From Heterostelium album PN500 (taxonomy: Eukaryota > Evosea > Eumycetozoa > Acytosteliales > Acytosteliaceae): a stretch of 64,000 nt of DNA. The notes under the pieces were generated by a model. The model was not told the DNA's origin and made no database searches. It saw only the letters and a program-made list of their open reading frames with translations. Positions within the stretch are counted from its first letter, which is position 1; every line of letters starts with the position of its first letter. The DNA lies in the NCBI RefSeq assembly GCF_000004825.1, contig NW_008805068.1, forward strand, positions 1,054,001 through 1,118,000, in the 5' to 3' direction. Position numbers and translations under genes: made by a program. Below are positions 12,606 to 24,926 of this stretch, piece by piece.

Positions 12606-15600
12606 TTATTTGATTTCTTCATAGTCATGATTCTTGTTGACTCTCTTTGCATTGACATAAATATAGTAAACCAATGATACAAAGCAAAAAGAAGCAACCA
12701 CTGAAATAATGATACCAGCCAACTGTGAAGAGTTATCGAGTACTCTACTGTTGAATATAAGACAACTTAAACATAGTACCAGTCCAACATGAGTTTCAAA
12801 ATCATTGTGACTCTTTACTCGGTATGGACTGCAGAGCCAATTGACACATGAAAAGAAAACGGCGAAGGACGAGAGCATCAGTCCTTTGGTATCCAGATAA
12901 TTGAATGTAAAGATAGTTGCCAATACAAAGCAGAGTGATCTGAAGATGATAACCAAGTCCCACCAGAAATAAGCAGTACGATATTTTAAACAAAAGACCT
13001 TGATGAACATAATATCGCGCTTATAAAGTTTGAATATGATGAAAAGGGGAATACCAGTAACAACGAATACCAAGATGAAAATGGAGAGAATGAGAGCCGG
13101 TAGATGATGTTTATCAAAACAATGGACAGAAGCATCCAAGATTAGAACGGAGTTACCACCAATGTTTTGGCATGAAACAAGACCAATTGATAGGAAGGCA
13201 AATGGTGTATACAGAATGAGAAGGTTGCTCAAGACAGAGTACAAAAACTGGTTGTTTTTAAGAGTCCTCTCCAAAAAGAATCCTTGGTACTTGGCGAATA
13301 TCTTTGTGGCCAACTCTTTACCAATATTGATATTGGAGGAAATAGCTACAATGATCAACATGATGACGAGCGACATCAAAGACTTCCAGAGGTAATTGAG
13401 TTGAACAAAGCATGCGGTTGGCCAATAGTCTACCATGAAATCAAAGAGGGGAACGATGAAAATGTATCTAACATTGTATGAGATAATACCAATGATTTGA
13501 ATTGCAACAAGGAAATTCATAATGACTGTTGACGATGGATACTTGAAGATCGAGTTGCAAAAGATGTAAAGGACGAGGAATACTATGAGACCAGAGAGCA
13601 TGTACAGATTTACTGTGTCAATCATGCAATCCTCACAGAATGTCTTTACTTTTGAATATCCACTTTCACAGCTTGAGCAAAGTGTTCCTCTTTGGTGTAA
13701 TCTACATTGTTGATTCTGATAGCAGATATTCGGATCACAGACATACAACGATGGTGGATTTACATTTGGAAGTAACCACCAACCTCGTGAAACAGAAAAA
13801 GCATTGCCTCCAGGACATATCAATTTCGATTGATAGTCTTTACAGGAAATACATGTCTTTCCATCGTATCCGTAGGAGCCTAATGGACACAGCTGACAAG
13901 AGTAATCGTTGACACTTGGAAAGCTTCCTGGGTTGCATATAGTCAATGTCTTGTTGGTAGTTCCACTGAGTTGGTTGGTTGAAGTTGCAACAAATAGAAT
14001 TGTTGAGTTTGCTGCTTCATTAGGAGTCATTTGCACCGTGAAAAACCCTTGTAAACTATTTTGAAATGAATTGTATGTCCAGATTTCACCACTTGGCATA
14101 TAGACAGTGAGATACATAAATATTTTTTCTGGTAGCAATGTAACCACCTGGCCATAGGCATCATATTCAGCAATCAATATAGTAAACGATGTATTTGGAT
14201 GTATAGTTTCGTCCATTGTAATGTTGAGTGTTTTGGGACCAGTTGCAGAATAAATTCCATACCCATTGGTAGCTAGGTTTGAAGAGAAACTGTTTCCATA
14301 GTCATTAGGTCCGTCATTGCATTTGAAATTATCAGTACAGTTTCCAAGATAACAAGATGCTTGATCGGAGAAACAAATAGCACCGGCACCATAGCCCACA
14401 AAATTACCATTGAACTGAGATCCCCAAACGAATGCAACAGAGTTTTGCAATCTCATTACACCACCTGCACGAACAGCATAATTATTGTTGAACTTGTTGG
14501 CGTTTGAAAAGAGATGACTCTCCACCAAATACATGACACCTCCCATTCTCGAATTATCGACTTCTCCATCTTTGATGTACTCCACAATACTGGCAGCGTT
14601 TGATTCAAAGTCAGAGTTGGTCAATGATATCTTGCTTTTACGAGCGTAAATACATGAACCAGAGATACCATTGTTGTAAGTGAATCGAGATAGGTCAATA
14701 TCGATGAAATCCGATTGTTCTAATACTAATAAACTTTGAGCAACACTAAACTCAGACATATCGGAGCCAACTATTTGAAGAGTACCCATATAGAAATAAA
14801 TGACCGAAGGCAAAATTGAGGTAATATTATAATTGTTAAACATACAATTATTAATGACCAAATTAGTTGTACCTGTAGAGATAAGCGATTGGGTATTAGG
14901 AGTACCATTGTCAAGGAATGAAGTTGAATCTAACTCAACTATGGATCTGTTCGCCTGGATGAGGGGTTTATCTTGAAAATTGTGTATATACAAAGAGTTG
15001 GCGAAGCTAACTTTGGCCTTATAGAATTCAAACGATCCTTGGTTATCTGAAAATAGAATATTGTCGCCAACGAATGAACCACCCGTCATACTTAGCATCG
15101 ATTCAATGAGGTATTGATTTTCTTTGAATTGAGTATTGATCAAAGAGAGATGACTATCGTGCAAATCGAATCCTTTTCCATTGCTTCGAGTACTTGTAAT
15201 CCATGTAGCATTTAGTGTGATAGACGAACTTTCTGCTGTCATGATACTGTTGCTCGGACTACTTAGATTGAACATCGAACCACTGGAGAATGTAACATTC
15301 GATAACGTTATCATCATCATTACATCACCACTGGAGATATGATCAAAGTAACAATTTGCAAACACAACATCCGATCTTAAATAGTCGCCAAGTGGTGAAT
15401 GGAATCCATAGAGATAACTAAAATCAACGTTATTGAAAACCACTGTGGAATCAGTTATTTGAAAACCGCTAGGACTGGAATCGGAAAAGTATGAATTGCT
15501 GACTTCACCATTGGAATTTTCAATATTGATCATACTGAATTCCTTATTGTCACCAAACGATATCTGTTCCCAACCGGTTTCAGAAATCGTAAAGTTCGAT

Positions 15601-17984
15601 GAGACAATATATAGTGATTGAAAATTCTGTGTAAAATGAGTACCGGTCATTGATAGGAAGGAGTTGGCGATATACATTGGATAGTAATTCACCATGAAGT
15701 TTTTGTAAAACTGCAGGTTTGTTGTCGTGACATTGCTGCCCTCGATGTATAAGAGTGTACCAATATAGTTTTGGTTAAATGTTAAAGTCGAAAGCAATAC
15801 ATTGTTAGGACCTCCAGCATATTCTGTTGCATTGATAATTTGAACCAATATAAAATTTAGATTGCTTGTGAAATCCAAGTAAGAAAATGAAACATAAGTT
15901 GGTTGATACAGCTGTATAAGTCCTGTTGGTAAAATTCCCGAATTCTGATTATCTTGGATATTGGAATTCTCGAAAGCAATATTTGTTAGCCATGCCGATA
16001 TAAGCGATGCACTATTCTCAATGAATGAGACATTATTTAGTCGAATGTATGCTGTCTGCAGCTGGATTAGTGATACACCGAGTTGATTTTCTTGCATCAC
16101 AAGATTGGTGATTGAGATATTCGTACTTTGTAGTGTTGAAATGAACTGACATTGATTGTAGTTGAAAGTGTTGTTGGTGAGAGTAAGCTGGCCAAGCATT
16201 GACACCGTAATGAAAGGCTTAATTGAATTTTGACTGTTGATAAATTGCGAGTTCTGAATGTTGGTGGCACCATTGTTGGCTAGTAATATAGCGGATTGGA
16301 ACAGCATTTGCAAGAAATTGAAAGTAACTCCATCGATTAGCACCAGCTGGACATTCTCAAATTTGATAGCCAACTGACTGTTTTGAAATGTTGTATTTCT
16401 AATGATTACCGCCTCACCATAGGAATAGATATCGGGTTGTTGCGAACGTAGATTGTTAACCAATGAATTGGTGATCCATACCTCGTTGAAATACGTTCCA
16501 TTGACAATGTTGAAGTTGGAGTCAAAGACGCAGTTGTCGATAGTGAACACCAGATTCTTCCCCTCCAAAACAAAGATAAAAGCAAATGGCATGTTGCGGA
16601 AGTTGGAATTGTAAAATGATGCGCTCTGACCGTAAAACATAAAAACTGGGGCAACTTTGGAGATTGTCAAACTTAGATTCTGAACGACCAGACTTGACGA
16701 TGCAAAGGTGATGACTGCTGGCCATTTTGATACTATACTATTCACACCTGTGATTTGACAGCTATCCATTTCCACCTTACAGTTTGGTGCTACCGTAATT
16801 AGACTACCTTTACCCGGTGGGTTCTTTACTATATCTATAAAATTGACATTCGAAAGTGTGACTTTGTTCGGCCCACTCGCCATGAGCATTGCAACAGGAT
16901 TAACACGGCTATCTAAACTTAGCGAAAATACATTGCTCTTACCATATGACTGAATAGTTAATCTCTTTGAAAGAGTATCAACTGCATATGTTGTATTTAA
17001 TACAGGTGTAATAACATTGTTATCCAACAAATAGATACTGTGACCGGATGATATAGAATTGATAGCATGTTGTAAACTACAAAATGGTGAACTAATACTA
17101 CCATTTCCTGTGATATCACTTCCATTTAAAGATATATATAAATCATTATCTAAATAATAAAATAAAAATTAGTTTACATATTTTTAGAAAATAATAATAA
17201 TATTTGGATAGTTACTTATTGTTGTTGATGGTAATGAAACGATTGTAATATAGTCAACCAGAAATATACCCATAATATTGAATGCAAAATCCATGAATCT
17301 AAAGGTTAGAATATACTGTTCACCATTTGCATATTGTGTGAAATCAAACGATTGCAATTGGTATTGTGTGGTTGAGAGGTTTGGGTCAGTAGCTTTGAGT
17401 CTTGCTACCTCCATATCGTTAAGCGCAATCGATATATAAGCGGTGTTAGATTCATTCCTCGGCATCATTGCCTGAAACTGAAGATACATTTTGTTATAAG
17501 GTGTAGACGTTGACGTCAGATTGGCAAAGGTGATCGGCAGTGACTGAAGAACGACAGTCGAATAGAAGAGTGCCAAAGACAAACCTTCATATGGCTGATA
17601 ACTGACTATCAGCGGAGAGTTGGGCTGCATCGTTATGATGGCATTACTCGTATTTACATTCCATCCCAAATGCCAGTTGCCCTCCAAGTCACCACACCTT
17701 ATATCTGTAAAAATCGAATAATCCAATGGTTGACAGTTGGACACTGATATTTCGGTATTTTTAAAATTGAAATTTGATTGTATTGGTAATGGTGTAGGTG
17801 GAGATGATTTTTCCAATTGTGATTGTTGTTGTTCATAATGATGAATAATATCATCAATTGATTCATAAGAAGAAGAAGAAGATGCAAGAACAATACTTAA
17901 ATTGTTTACATCTTTCAAATAACTAAAAAATAATAACAAACATAATATATATATTCTAGAGTACTTTAAAATTAAATAAAACAT
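12606..17984 (-). CDS. Beta-helix, Cys-rich, multi-pass membrane protein
   Basis: Two exons, 17984-17216 and 17149-12606, give 1770 aa. The ATG at 17984 begins a signal peptide with an ILCLLLFF core. A jelly-roll-like N-terminal region is followed, across the intron, by a DLYISLNGSD motif that starts a very long right-handed parallel beta-helix (pectin-lyase-like; repeated N-x-x-F, V-x-x-S strands) up to about residue 1300. A cysteine-rich module at about 1327-1420 (CNPGSFP, CQLCPLGSYG, CPGG, CSSCESGY) resembles ephrin-receptor-like/GCC2-GCC3 repeats. At least seven transmembrane helices fill about 1425-1750. This architecture belongs to a large dictyostelid surface family of unknown function; a role in adhesion or sensing is only inference. 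The stop is 12 bp from the stop of the convergent gene 8010-12593. Confidence 0.85.
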
Positions 17985-18879
17985 ACTAACATAATACACA
18001 AACAAATAATAATAAATAAATTATATAATAAAAATAAATTTAAAACAATCAAAGATGGGTGGTCTTCAAGGCAGTTAAAACATCGTTAACTAACAAATAT
18101 CTAATTTTGATGAGCTTAATCTTTTGGATTTTTATTTTATATTTTTTTGATCAAAAAAAAATCCTCAATGCGAAAGACTGAGTCAAAAAAAATATTATTC
18201 ATTTTATTTTTAAGTATTAAATTTATTATTTATTTAATTTATAACAACTAGTTGAAATGAATATCATACCAAATGTTCGATCAATCAAAAAATCGAATAG
18301 ATAATTAAATTTTTAATGAATTAAATGAATTGAAAAAGATCTACATTAGTCGAATTCAATTATTTGGTGTTACATAACACTGAATCGTGTTTTTTTATAA
18401 TTAATTAATTAATCAATCAATTAATTAATCTAATCTATCAGGATCTAACAGAGTTTCAGACCAAATCATCTGGATCTCATATTTAGTCAGTGATCATTTT
18501 TAAAAAAAAACCAATCAAAAGTTATTTTTAAAGATTCACAAAATGTATTCCCACCTTAGTGGTACACAATCACTTTAAAAACCTTTTTAATTCGGATATT
18601 AATCAAACAAACTGATCAAAGTTGTTCAGTGAATTGAAACAAATCGGGTTTTTGCAAAAAAGTAGATCGATGCTGGTGGATAAAAAAACAAAAAATTTAT
18701 TTTTAATTTTTTTTAACCAACAATTGTTGTCTCTGCATGTTCTGGATCATCTTTAAAAGGTTTAAAGTAGGTTGTTTTGTTTTGACTAAAATTATTTTGA
18801 AATAGATCACTCAATTAATTTATTTATAAACTTATATATATCAAGGAGTTTTATTAAATAAATTTCATACAAAAATAAA
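17985..18879. other. Intergenic region between divergent genes
   Basis: About 0.9 kb of AT-rich DNA, rich in poly-A/poly-T and GATC-containing words (for example TGATC followed by nine A near 18148). It should contain the promoters of the beta-helix gene (minus) and the four-TM gene (plus). No gene is seen. Confidence 0.5.
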
Positions 18880-19657
18880 ATGTAATTATTTTTTTTGATG
18901 AAAAATCTAGGTCTGATTTTTCATTTTTACTATTTTTTTTTATTTGAACTATTTTATCTGACCTCCTTAAATTTATAATTTCTTTTTTACTTTTTTTTTT
19001 AGGTGTTGTGGATGTATTAGTAAATTTAAAAGATTATTCTTTTTCATTTATGCTTTCACTTTGTTTACCAATTTTGCAACTTCAATTTCCTATTTGATTA
19101 CTTTATACAAGTATCCCGGTAGAGAAGACTTGGATGACAAAGGAAAGAGAGATCTCTTAGTTACCCAGGTACTTTCTACCATTGGTTTGGGTATTGATGC
19201 ACTCACTCAGATTTGGATTGTGTTTAACAAAGGTTTCCATTGTTGTTCTATTATCATTGCTTGGGTGACTGCTCTGATGCCAGGCAAAAAGTGGAAGATT
19301 CTCAATGAGCAACGTGGAGAATGGCCGGTTTTCAAGTTGAAGATCTGGACAAACGTTACTCACAACTTTGTCTTGTTGGCATCGACCATCTTCTTCTTCC
19401 GTGTACTCCAGCAGATTGCTCCAACCGGAACCAAGATCTCGACATTCTTTAAGATCATTACACTCTTGATTTCCATGTTTATCTTCTTCTGCATTGAACT
19501 GCCTATGAAGTGTTGTATTCACAAGACCGGAAAGGAAATCGGAAGAACCAAAGAGAAAATCAAAAACAAAATTTCCAAAAAAGACAAATCGAAAGGTGAC
19601 TCTGAAAAAGCTACACCAGAGCCAGTGGAGATGGAAGTTAAATCTGAATCTCCATAA
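18880..19657 (+). CDS. Four-transmembrane protein with basic tail, unknown family
   Basis: The long exon 19003-19657 is open from its acceptor but has no upstream ATG in frame. Joining AT at 18880-18881 to G at 19003, across a 121-nt GT-AG intron (18882-19002), makes a start codon and gives 218 aa beginning MCCGCISKFKRLFFF. The Cys-rich N-terminus before a basic stretch looks like a palmitoylation site. Four hydrophobic segments follow: about 12-38, 57-80, 108-130 and 140-160. The last about 45 residues are Lys/Glu-rich and end in ESP. I do not recognise the family. The first exon is inferred from the splice signal and frame only, so the start is less certain than the body. Confidence 0.65.
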
Positions 19658-19744
19658 AAATAATAGTAATAATAATAATCTGAAGAGAGAAAGAAAGAAA
19701 TACTATACAATAAACTTACTTATTTATTTAAATTATAAATTAAT

Positions 19745-21719
19745 TCAATTTTTGATATGAATATCTATATGAGATTGTCTAAAATCATCGATAATTCTAA
19801 ATTGCTTTTTCGTTGTGATGTTTGATGCAATGAGAACCTTGAGATTCTTTGTTTTCAAGCGATATTCTCGGACGTGTGTATGATTGATATGCTCCGTTGG
19901 TATCACAAAGGTTTCGAGTACATCGCTGGCGAGTAATGCGGAATACAACTTGGGATTCGAAACCTTTGGGTAGACCATCACCTTCTTTTCGAGGTTTCTC
20001 TGTTGAAAGACGAATCCAATGTCGAGATGACGGATTCTTTGGTTTTGACGGAAAAAGTTGACGAGAGGGCTCATTGCTCTGTTACTCCAGAGGTTCTTGC
20101 ATACAGAGAGCACCGATATCGATTGATTCACTTTGAGCATTTCAAAGAGTGGTTCTGCCATCTTTGATATTACGGTATCTCTGACGAGCGCCAGCTTCTG
20201 AAGAGTGCTGTTCTTCTTGAGTGATTCAAAGAGTCTGTGCGAGATCAAGTCTTTTCCATTGGAGAGAGTGAACGATGTCAGTGTGTTGTTGAAATACAAA
20301 AAAGTTGGAAAATTGATCTTTTACAAATCTGTAGGCGCGTAACAAACGACCTTCATCAAAGTCGTCTTCATAGTGTACTCGATGGTCTTCAAAGTGCTGT
20401 CTGAACGTATCGTATTCACATTTCGCCATCTTCAATGTGAGTGTCTTGAGTGTTTTGTTTGTCTTCAACAGGTGACCAAGCAGACCGAAAAGATCGAATG
20501 GATTTACTTCACTGAGAGATCGAGGTATATTGAGATAGGGTTCACAAGCTATACACTCTCCGAGCTCATCTTCCATCGGACATCCGAATATCCATTCATC
20601 GAGCAACTCGTCATCGTATCCCATATCGTTGAGTATCGGCGATTCATATTCTTCATTGTCGTCGACGTCCTCCTTTTCGAAGCGAAAGTCGTCGATCGTA
20701 TCGAAATAATCATTGGTGACGTCACCGCTGTTTGCCTCGGCCTGGCGTTTGAGCCGACTGAAATCGTCGACCTCACAGAGTAGACGCATTGCGTGATGAA
20801 GCAAAAATTTGCAATTGAGTGATTCCAACTTGGCGTGACGCGACAGCGCCACTACCAGCTGCTCCAGCGTGACCAGCGACAACACAGTGACGTTGCGCAA
20901 CGTCTTATTCCTGAAGAGCAGAGAGTAGTTGAAGTGGAAATATTGCAACTCAAAGAAACTGATATCGAAATACTCGAGATCGATCGTTGTCGCTTGGGTA
21001 TCGCGAAGGAACCGCGTAAACTGAGCGGGACACTCAAAGAATGGAAACATATACAGCGAATGGCGTATCTCGCTCAGTCGCGGATGAGAAACATTGTAGT
21101 GTCGATGGAAATGCAGAAAGCTCATATACATATCGAAATTGTAGCGAACTTCCAGCGTGAGTGTGATATGTTCGGGCAGTTTCTCTATGAGACAATTGAC
21201 GTCTCGGAATATATGGTCGTCATCAACATCGGAGAACATCCCCTCGGGGAGTGTCTGAATCACCTTGATGATGTTGATACACTTGACATTGGGACAGAAG
21301 CGCTTCACTAGTTTGGCGAGGTCGCGTGCATAGCTACGCGACGAATGGCCCGACGTTGTCAGATGAACGGTGGCACTGAGAATGTTGCGCGGTTGAAACA
21401 AACAAAAATCGCTATTGATGTTTGACTTGACAAACTGCGGTACTTTTACATCGTAGTTTGAGAAGAGAGGGTAAGTGTATCTCCTCGGATCGATGATGAT
21501 GTGATCCGCCATGAGCGATACAATATGAAACCAAAACTTTGATACCTGTGCCAAGACCAACATCTGAGTGTGATAGAGTTTCTCACCTATATGATCGATA
21601 CGCGCCATCCTATCACGAAAAACCTTGTTCTGTGGTAGCACCCTGTAGTTTGGTGAAAGCTTTGGATGACATATCTGTAAAACCTGTTTGATTATTCTAG
21701 TTGTAAGATCTTGATTCAT
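19745..21719 (-). CDS. F-box/LRR-like protein, frame broken by one base in a T6 run
   Basis: The ATG at 21719 opens a 497-codon frame ending at 20226. A second frame (to the stop at 19745) continues with a leucine-rich pattern (FNNTLTSFTLSNG, NSTLQKLALV). The switch is at the run of six T on the coding strand (20298-20303). Reading five T would fuse them into one 657-aa protein. No AG acceptor lies in the right place to explain it as an intron. The N-terminus has an F-box-like pattern (VLAQVSKFWFHIV); the rest has irregular LRR-like repeats and an acidic insert near 320-375. Dictyostelids have many such LRR/FNIP-type genes, and these often act as ubiquitin-ligase adaptors; that role is inferred. 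The break may be a sequencing error or a real lesion. Confidence 0.7.
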
Positions 21720-22092
21720 TTATATATATTTAAATATCTTTAACTCTATTTTGATTAAAGTACATTAATATGTTAAAACAAAAAAAAAAACAATTAATTT
21801 AATTAAATTTAATAAATGTTGAACATATTTATTATTATTTATTTTCACCACACACACCACTAACATTATTCAAATGTTTGTTAAAGTAGCAGCAGAATGT
21901 TCAAAAAAGTTGGCAATAAGTGTGTGTTGTGGTTATGCCAAATTATGTTTAGATGATATCATGTCATTGTTGTTTGACAAACCAACACCTAAGAATCATG
22001 ATAAATAAATATTAACTTTTTGTTTCTTTCTTTCTTACTTTCTTTGAAGATATTTGATTCACAACGATGAATAAATATATAGTTTTGTTGTA
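21720..22092. other. Intergenic spacer
   Basis: It separates the start of the LRR-like gene from the 3' end of POP7; both lie on the minus strand. It is AT-rich with a CACACACCAC word near 21848 that may belong to the LRR-like gene's promoter. Nothing else is seen. Confidence 0.45.
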
Positions 22093-22853
22093 TTATTGTG
22101 TTGAGGCTGTAGTTGTTGTTGGCTTCTTAACGTTGATGTGTATTGCTGAACAATGTCTGGTTTTAGACACTGGATCTACATACTAAAATTGATGATGTTT
22201 TAAAAAGATAAGAAAGTTAATATGTTTTAATAGTCATCGTTTAATCAATAAATTGATTAAATGAATACATACATCTACATTTGGCTCATATTGATCAATT
22301 ATTATCTCTGTGGAGGTTGTTGGTGAGAGTACCATATCGAATCGTCTCTGTAAATACAATGAAAGTTTAATGGCTGACATAATAGCTGCACCCAATCCAT
22401 GAATATTAACTTCTTGAATACTTTATATTTTACAAAAATAAATTAGTAACCAATCCAATAGCTAACTAACTTTGGTATATTATCAATATACATACTTTTC
22501 GATAAACATTAATTTCTTTATTCTCTTTACATAGTAAATGAAATTACCATTGTTAGTTATATAGATATCATTCTTTTTAGTATGTGGTCTCTGTACAGCT
22601 CTTCTCATATAAGAATCTTTAATGATATTTTATTAATTTGTATTATTATATTTATATTTATACTGAACAATATTCAATATTACATACATAGATGTGAATT
22701 AAAGGTAGGATCTAAATCTTCTTCTTCTACTTCTTTATCATTTAACTCTTCATCATCCTCTAAACCTTCCATTAATTCATCAATATCATCATCATCATCG
22801 TCATCAACTATAATATCTTTCTTCTCTTTATTTATCTTTTTATTCTTTGACAT
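22093..22853 (-). CDS. pop7: RNase P/MRP subunit Rpp20 (POP7), Alba family
   Basis: Four small exons, 22853-22688, 22616-22496, 22420-22273 and 22182-22093 (phases 1, 2, 0), give 174 aa. No single frame shows it because every exon is short. An acidic N-terminus (Asp run, about 15-50) precedes a complete Alba domain: KKNDIYITNNGNF, then the Rpp20 signature NIHGLGAAIMSAIKLSL, then TSTEIIIDQYEP, and the C-terminal strand SKTRHCSAIHINVKK. Rpp20 pairs with Rpp25 to bind the P3 arm of RNase P and RNase MRP RNA, in tRNA 5' maturation and pre-rRNA processing. The gene is divergent from the NASP-like gene, 369 bp away. The exon joins are self-consistent and match the family end to end. Confidence 0.88.
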
Positions 22854-23222
22854 TTTATATTATTTATTATTATTATTATTAGCTAACAATTAATTATTCG
22901 TTTAATTGAAGCGATCAACAGATCGACAAAAGCATTCAGAACTTCGTTTTTATTTAATTTTAATTATTTAAAAATCAAAAAATGAAAAAATTCAAATTTC
23001 GCGCCTTTGATTTTAAATTAATTGATTGTGAAGAATATATATGAAGTTAACAGAATTATATTTATTTTAAATCTGTTTAGTTGTAATTTATTTATTTTTA
23101 AATTTATTAATAAATTTATTTAATTTTATTTAATTTTTATTTTATATTTAATTTATACAATATCAATCAAATTTATCATTATATAAATACAGATAGATTA
23201 TAGATATAAATCAATTTTAAAT
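22854..23222. promoter_or_regulatory. Bidirectional promoter region, POP7 and NASP-like gene
   Basis: The 369 bp between two divergent start codons are AT-rich and contain T/A tracts typical of dictyostelid core promoters. A GC-richer word (TTTCGCGCC) at about 22996-23005 is the only distinct motif; it resembles an E2F-type TTTSGCGC site, which would suit a histone-chaperone gene. Confidence 0.4.
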
Positions 23223-24926
23223 ATGGATTCTACTACTACTACTACAACTACATCTACAACCTCTACAAATAGTAATGTAAATATTCAAAGAGATACAGAA
23301 GTAGCAAATGCAAAAGGAAAAATCATTGTTGCCCAATCATTATATGATGAAGGTGATTTCGTTTCATGTTGTGAATTACTTGGTAGTTGTTTAAGTACAT
23401 TGTATGTATTCAATATATATCTTATCTCTATATCTAAATTATAAACTAAACATTAAAATTAATATTAATCATTAAATGAAAATTAAAAATTAAAAAAAAA
23501 AACAAAATATTAAAGAACTGAAATTCATGGAGAAATGTCAATTGATGTTGCACCTGTTTATGTTAAATATGGTCGTGCATTGTTGTTCTCATACAAGACT
23601 AATGAATCTGATGTTTTGGGTTCAAAGCTACAGGATCAAGAGCAGGAGCAAGAGCAAAGCAGTGAGAGTGAAACAGAGACAACAAAGTCAGCGGCAAAGT
23701 CAAAGACAAAGACTGTGCTTCCTAAAGAAGATAGTATAGATGATAAACCACATCTTGAGGAGGATGACGACGAAGAGGAAGAAGAAGAAGAAGGAACTAC
23801 AACAACAGCAGCAGCTACCACATCCAATAATAATAATAATGAGAATGAAGACGATCCAAGAATCACTGCATTGAAACAACAGGCTCAATCTGATGCTGAA
23901 ACTTTGGAGTTGTCTTGGGAGGTCATAGAGTTGGCCCGTCTCATCTACGAGAAGGATCAAGCAGACAATGGAACCAACAGATACAAAGAGTTATCCGATA
24001 TTCATATGTTAATTGCTGATGTTTTAGTTGAATTGGGTATGATTTCATAATCTCCACTTTAAAAGTTTAATAATACTAACTAACTTTGTTTATTAAAATT
24101 CATAATAATACAGAAAATCTTGATGATGCTTTGAAAGAATATGAATATGCTTTGGAATTAAGAAAGAAGAATGATAAAGAGAATGAAAGAACACAAGCTG
24201 AAGTGTATGTACTATTTTATTTCTTTTATGAATTGGAAAGCGAATATTAACAAAATATTATAAACAGTTTATATTATATTGGTTTAGTTTATCAAATAAA
24301 GAATGAATCAAAGTTGGCAGAGGATGCATACAGAAGAGCAACCGATATTCTTTCTAAATCATTGGAACGTCTCCAAAATATGCCGGAACCTCCAATTGAC
24401 GATATTCAAGATTTAAAGAACGTTATGTTTGAATTACAATTAAAGGTAGGTTATAAAAAAACAATAATATTTATTATTTGTTAACTTATTAATAATACTA
24501 ATAATAATAATAATTGTTATATAGTTGGATGAAGTAGTACCAATCGATACATCAAAGGAACCAGTACCAAAGGAGTTGGAAAATGCGCCGACTGAAATTA
24601 CAATTTCAACATCAGCCAGTGACCAGACTGTTGCACCTGGTACTGAAGTCAAACGTTTGGGTACAGTTGGTAAGGCCACTAAGAAGTTGACTCTTGATCC
24701 AACTGGAAGTTCACCCGTTAAGCAAACAAGCACCAATTCCACAACAACAACAACAACTGCTCCAGCCGAAGAGAACAATGCCGCCACCAAGTCAAAGAGA
24801 AGACTTGAAGACATGATGAGTGGTGGCGAATCCATCTCAATTTCAACCGGTCCAACATCAACACCTTCCTCTGCTGTTCCTACACCAACCAACGAAGTTG
24901 AAAAGAAACAAAAAGTAGAACATTAA
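23223..24926 (+). CDS. NASP/SHNi-TPR family histone chaperone
   Basis: Five exons, 23223-23401, 23516-24036, 24114-24204, 24268-24445 and 24525-24926, give 456 aa. After a Thr-rich N-terminus, TPR helices begin at about 25 (VANAKGKIIVAQSLYDEGDF). They are split by a long acidic insert (about 100-165, poly-Glu/Asp) and resume at about 180 (LSWEVIELARLIYEK, then DALKEYEYALELRKK, then YYIGLVYQIK). An acidic stretch breaking up TPRs is the hallmark of NASP/Hif1/Sim3 proteins, which hold H3-H4 before deposition. The C-terminus is disordered and carries basic motifs (KSKRR, KKQK) that could be nuclear localisation signals. It shares a divergent promoter with POP7. Confidence 0.87.

Noticed and set aside
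20283-20345. Intron in the LRR-like gene starting at the GTAAAAG word
   Set aside because: No AG acceptor in the correct phase follows within a usual intron length, and the sequence is not AT-rich like other introns. A one-base frameshift explains both frames.
22582-22893. 103-codon plus-strand frame
   Set aside because: It is antisense to POP7 exons 1-2. Its Ser run is the complement of the Asp/Glu-coding region, and it has no other support.
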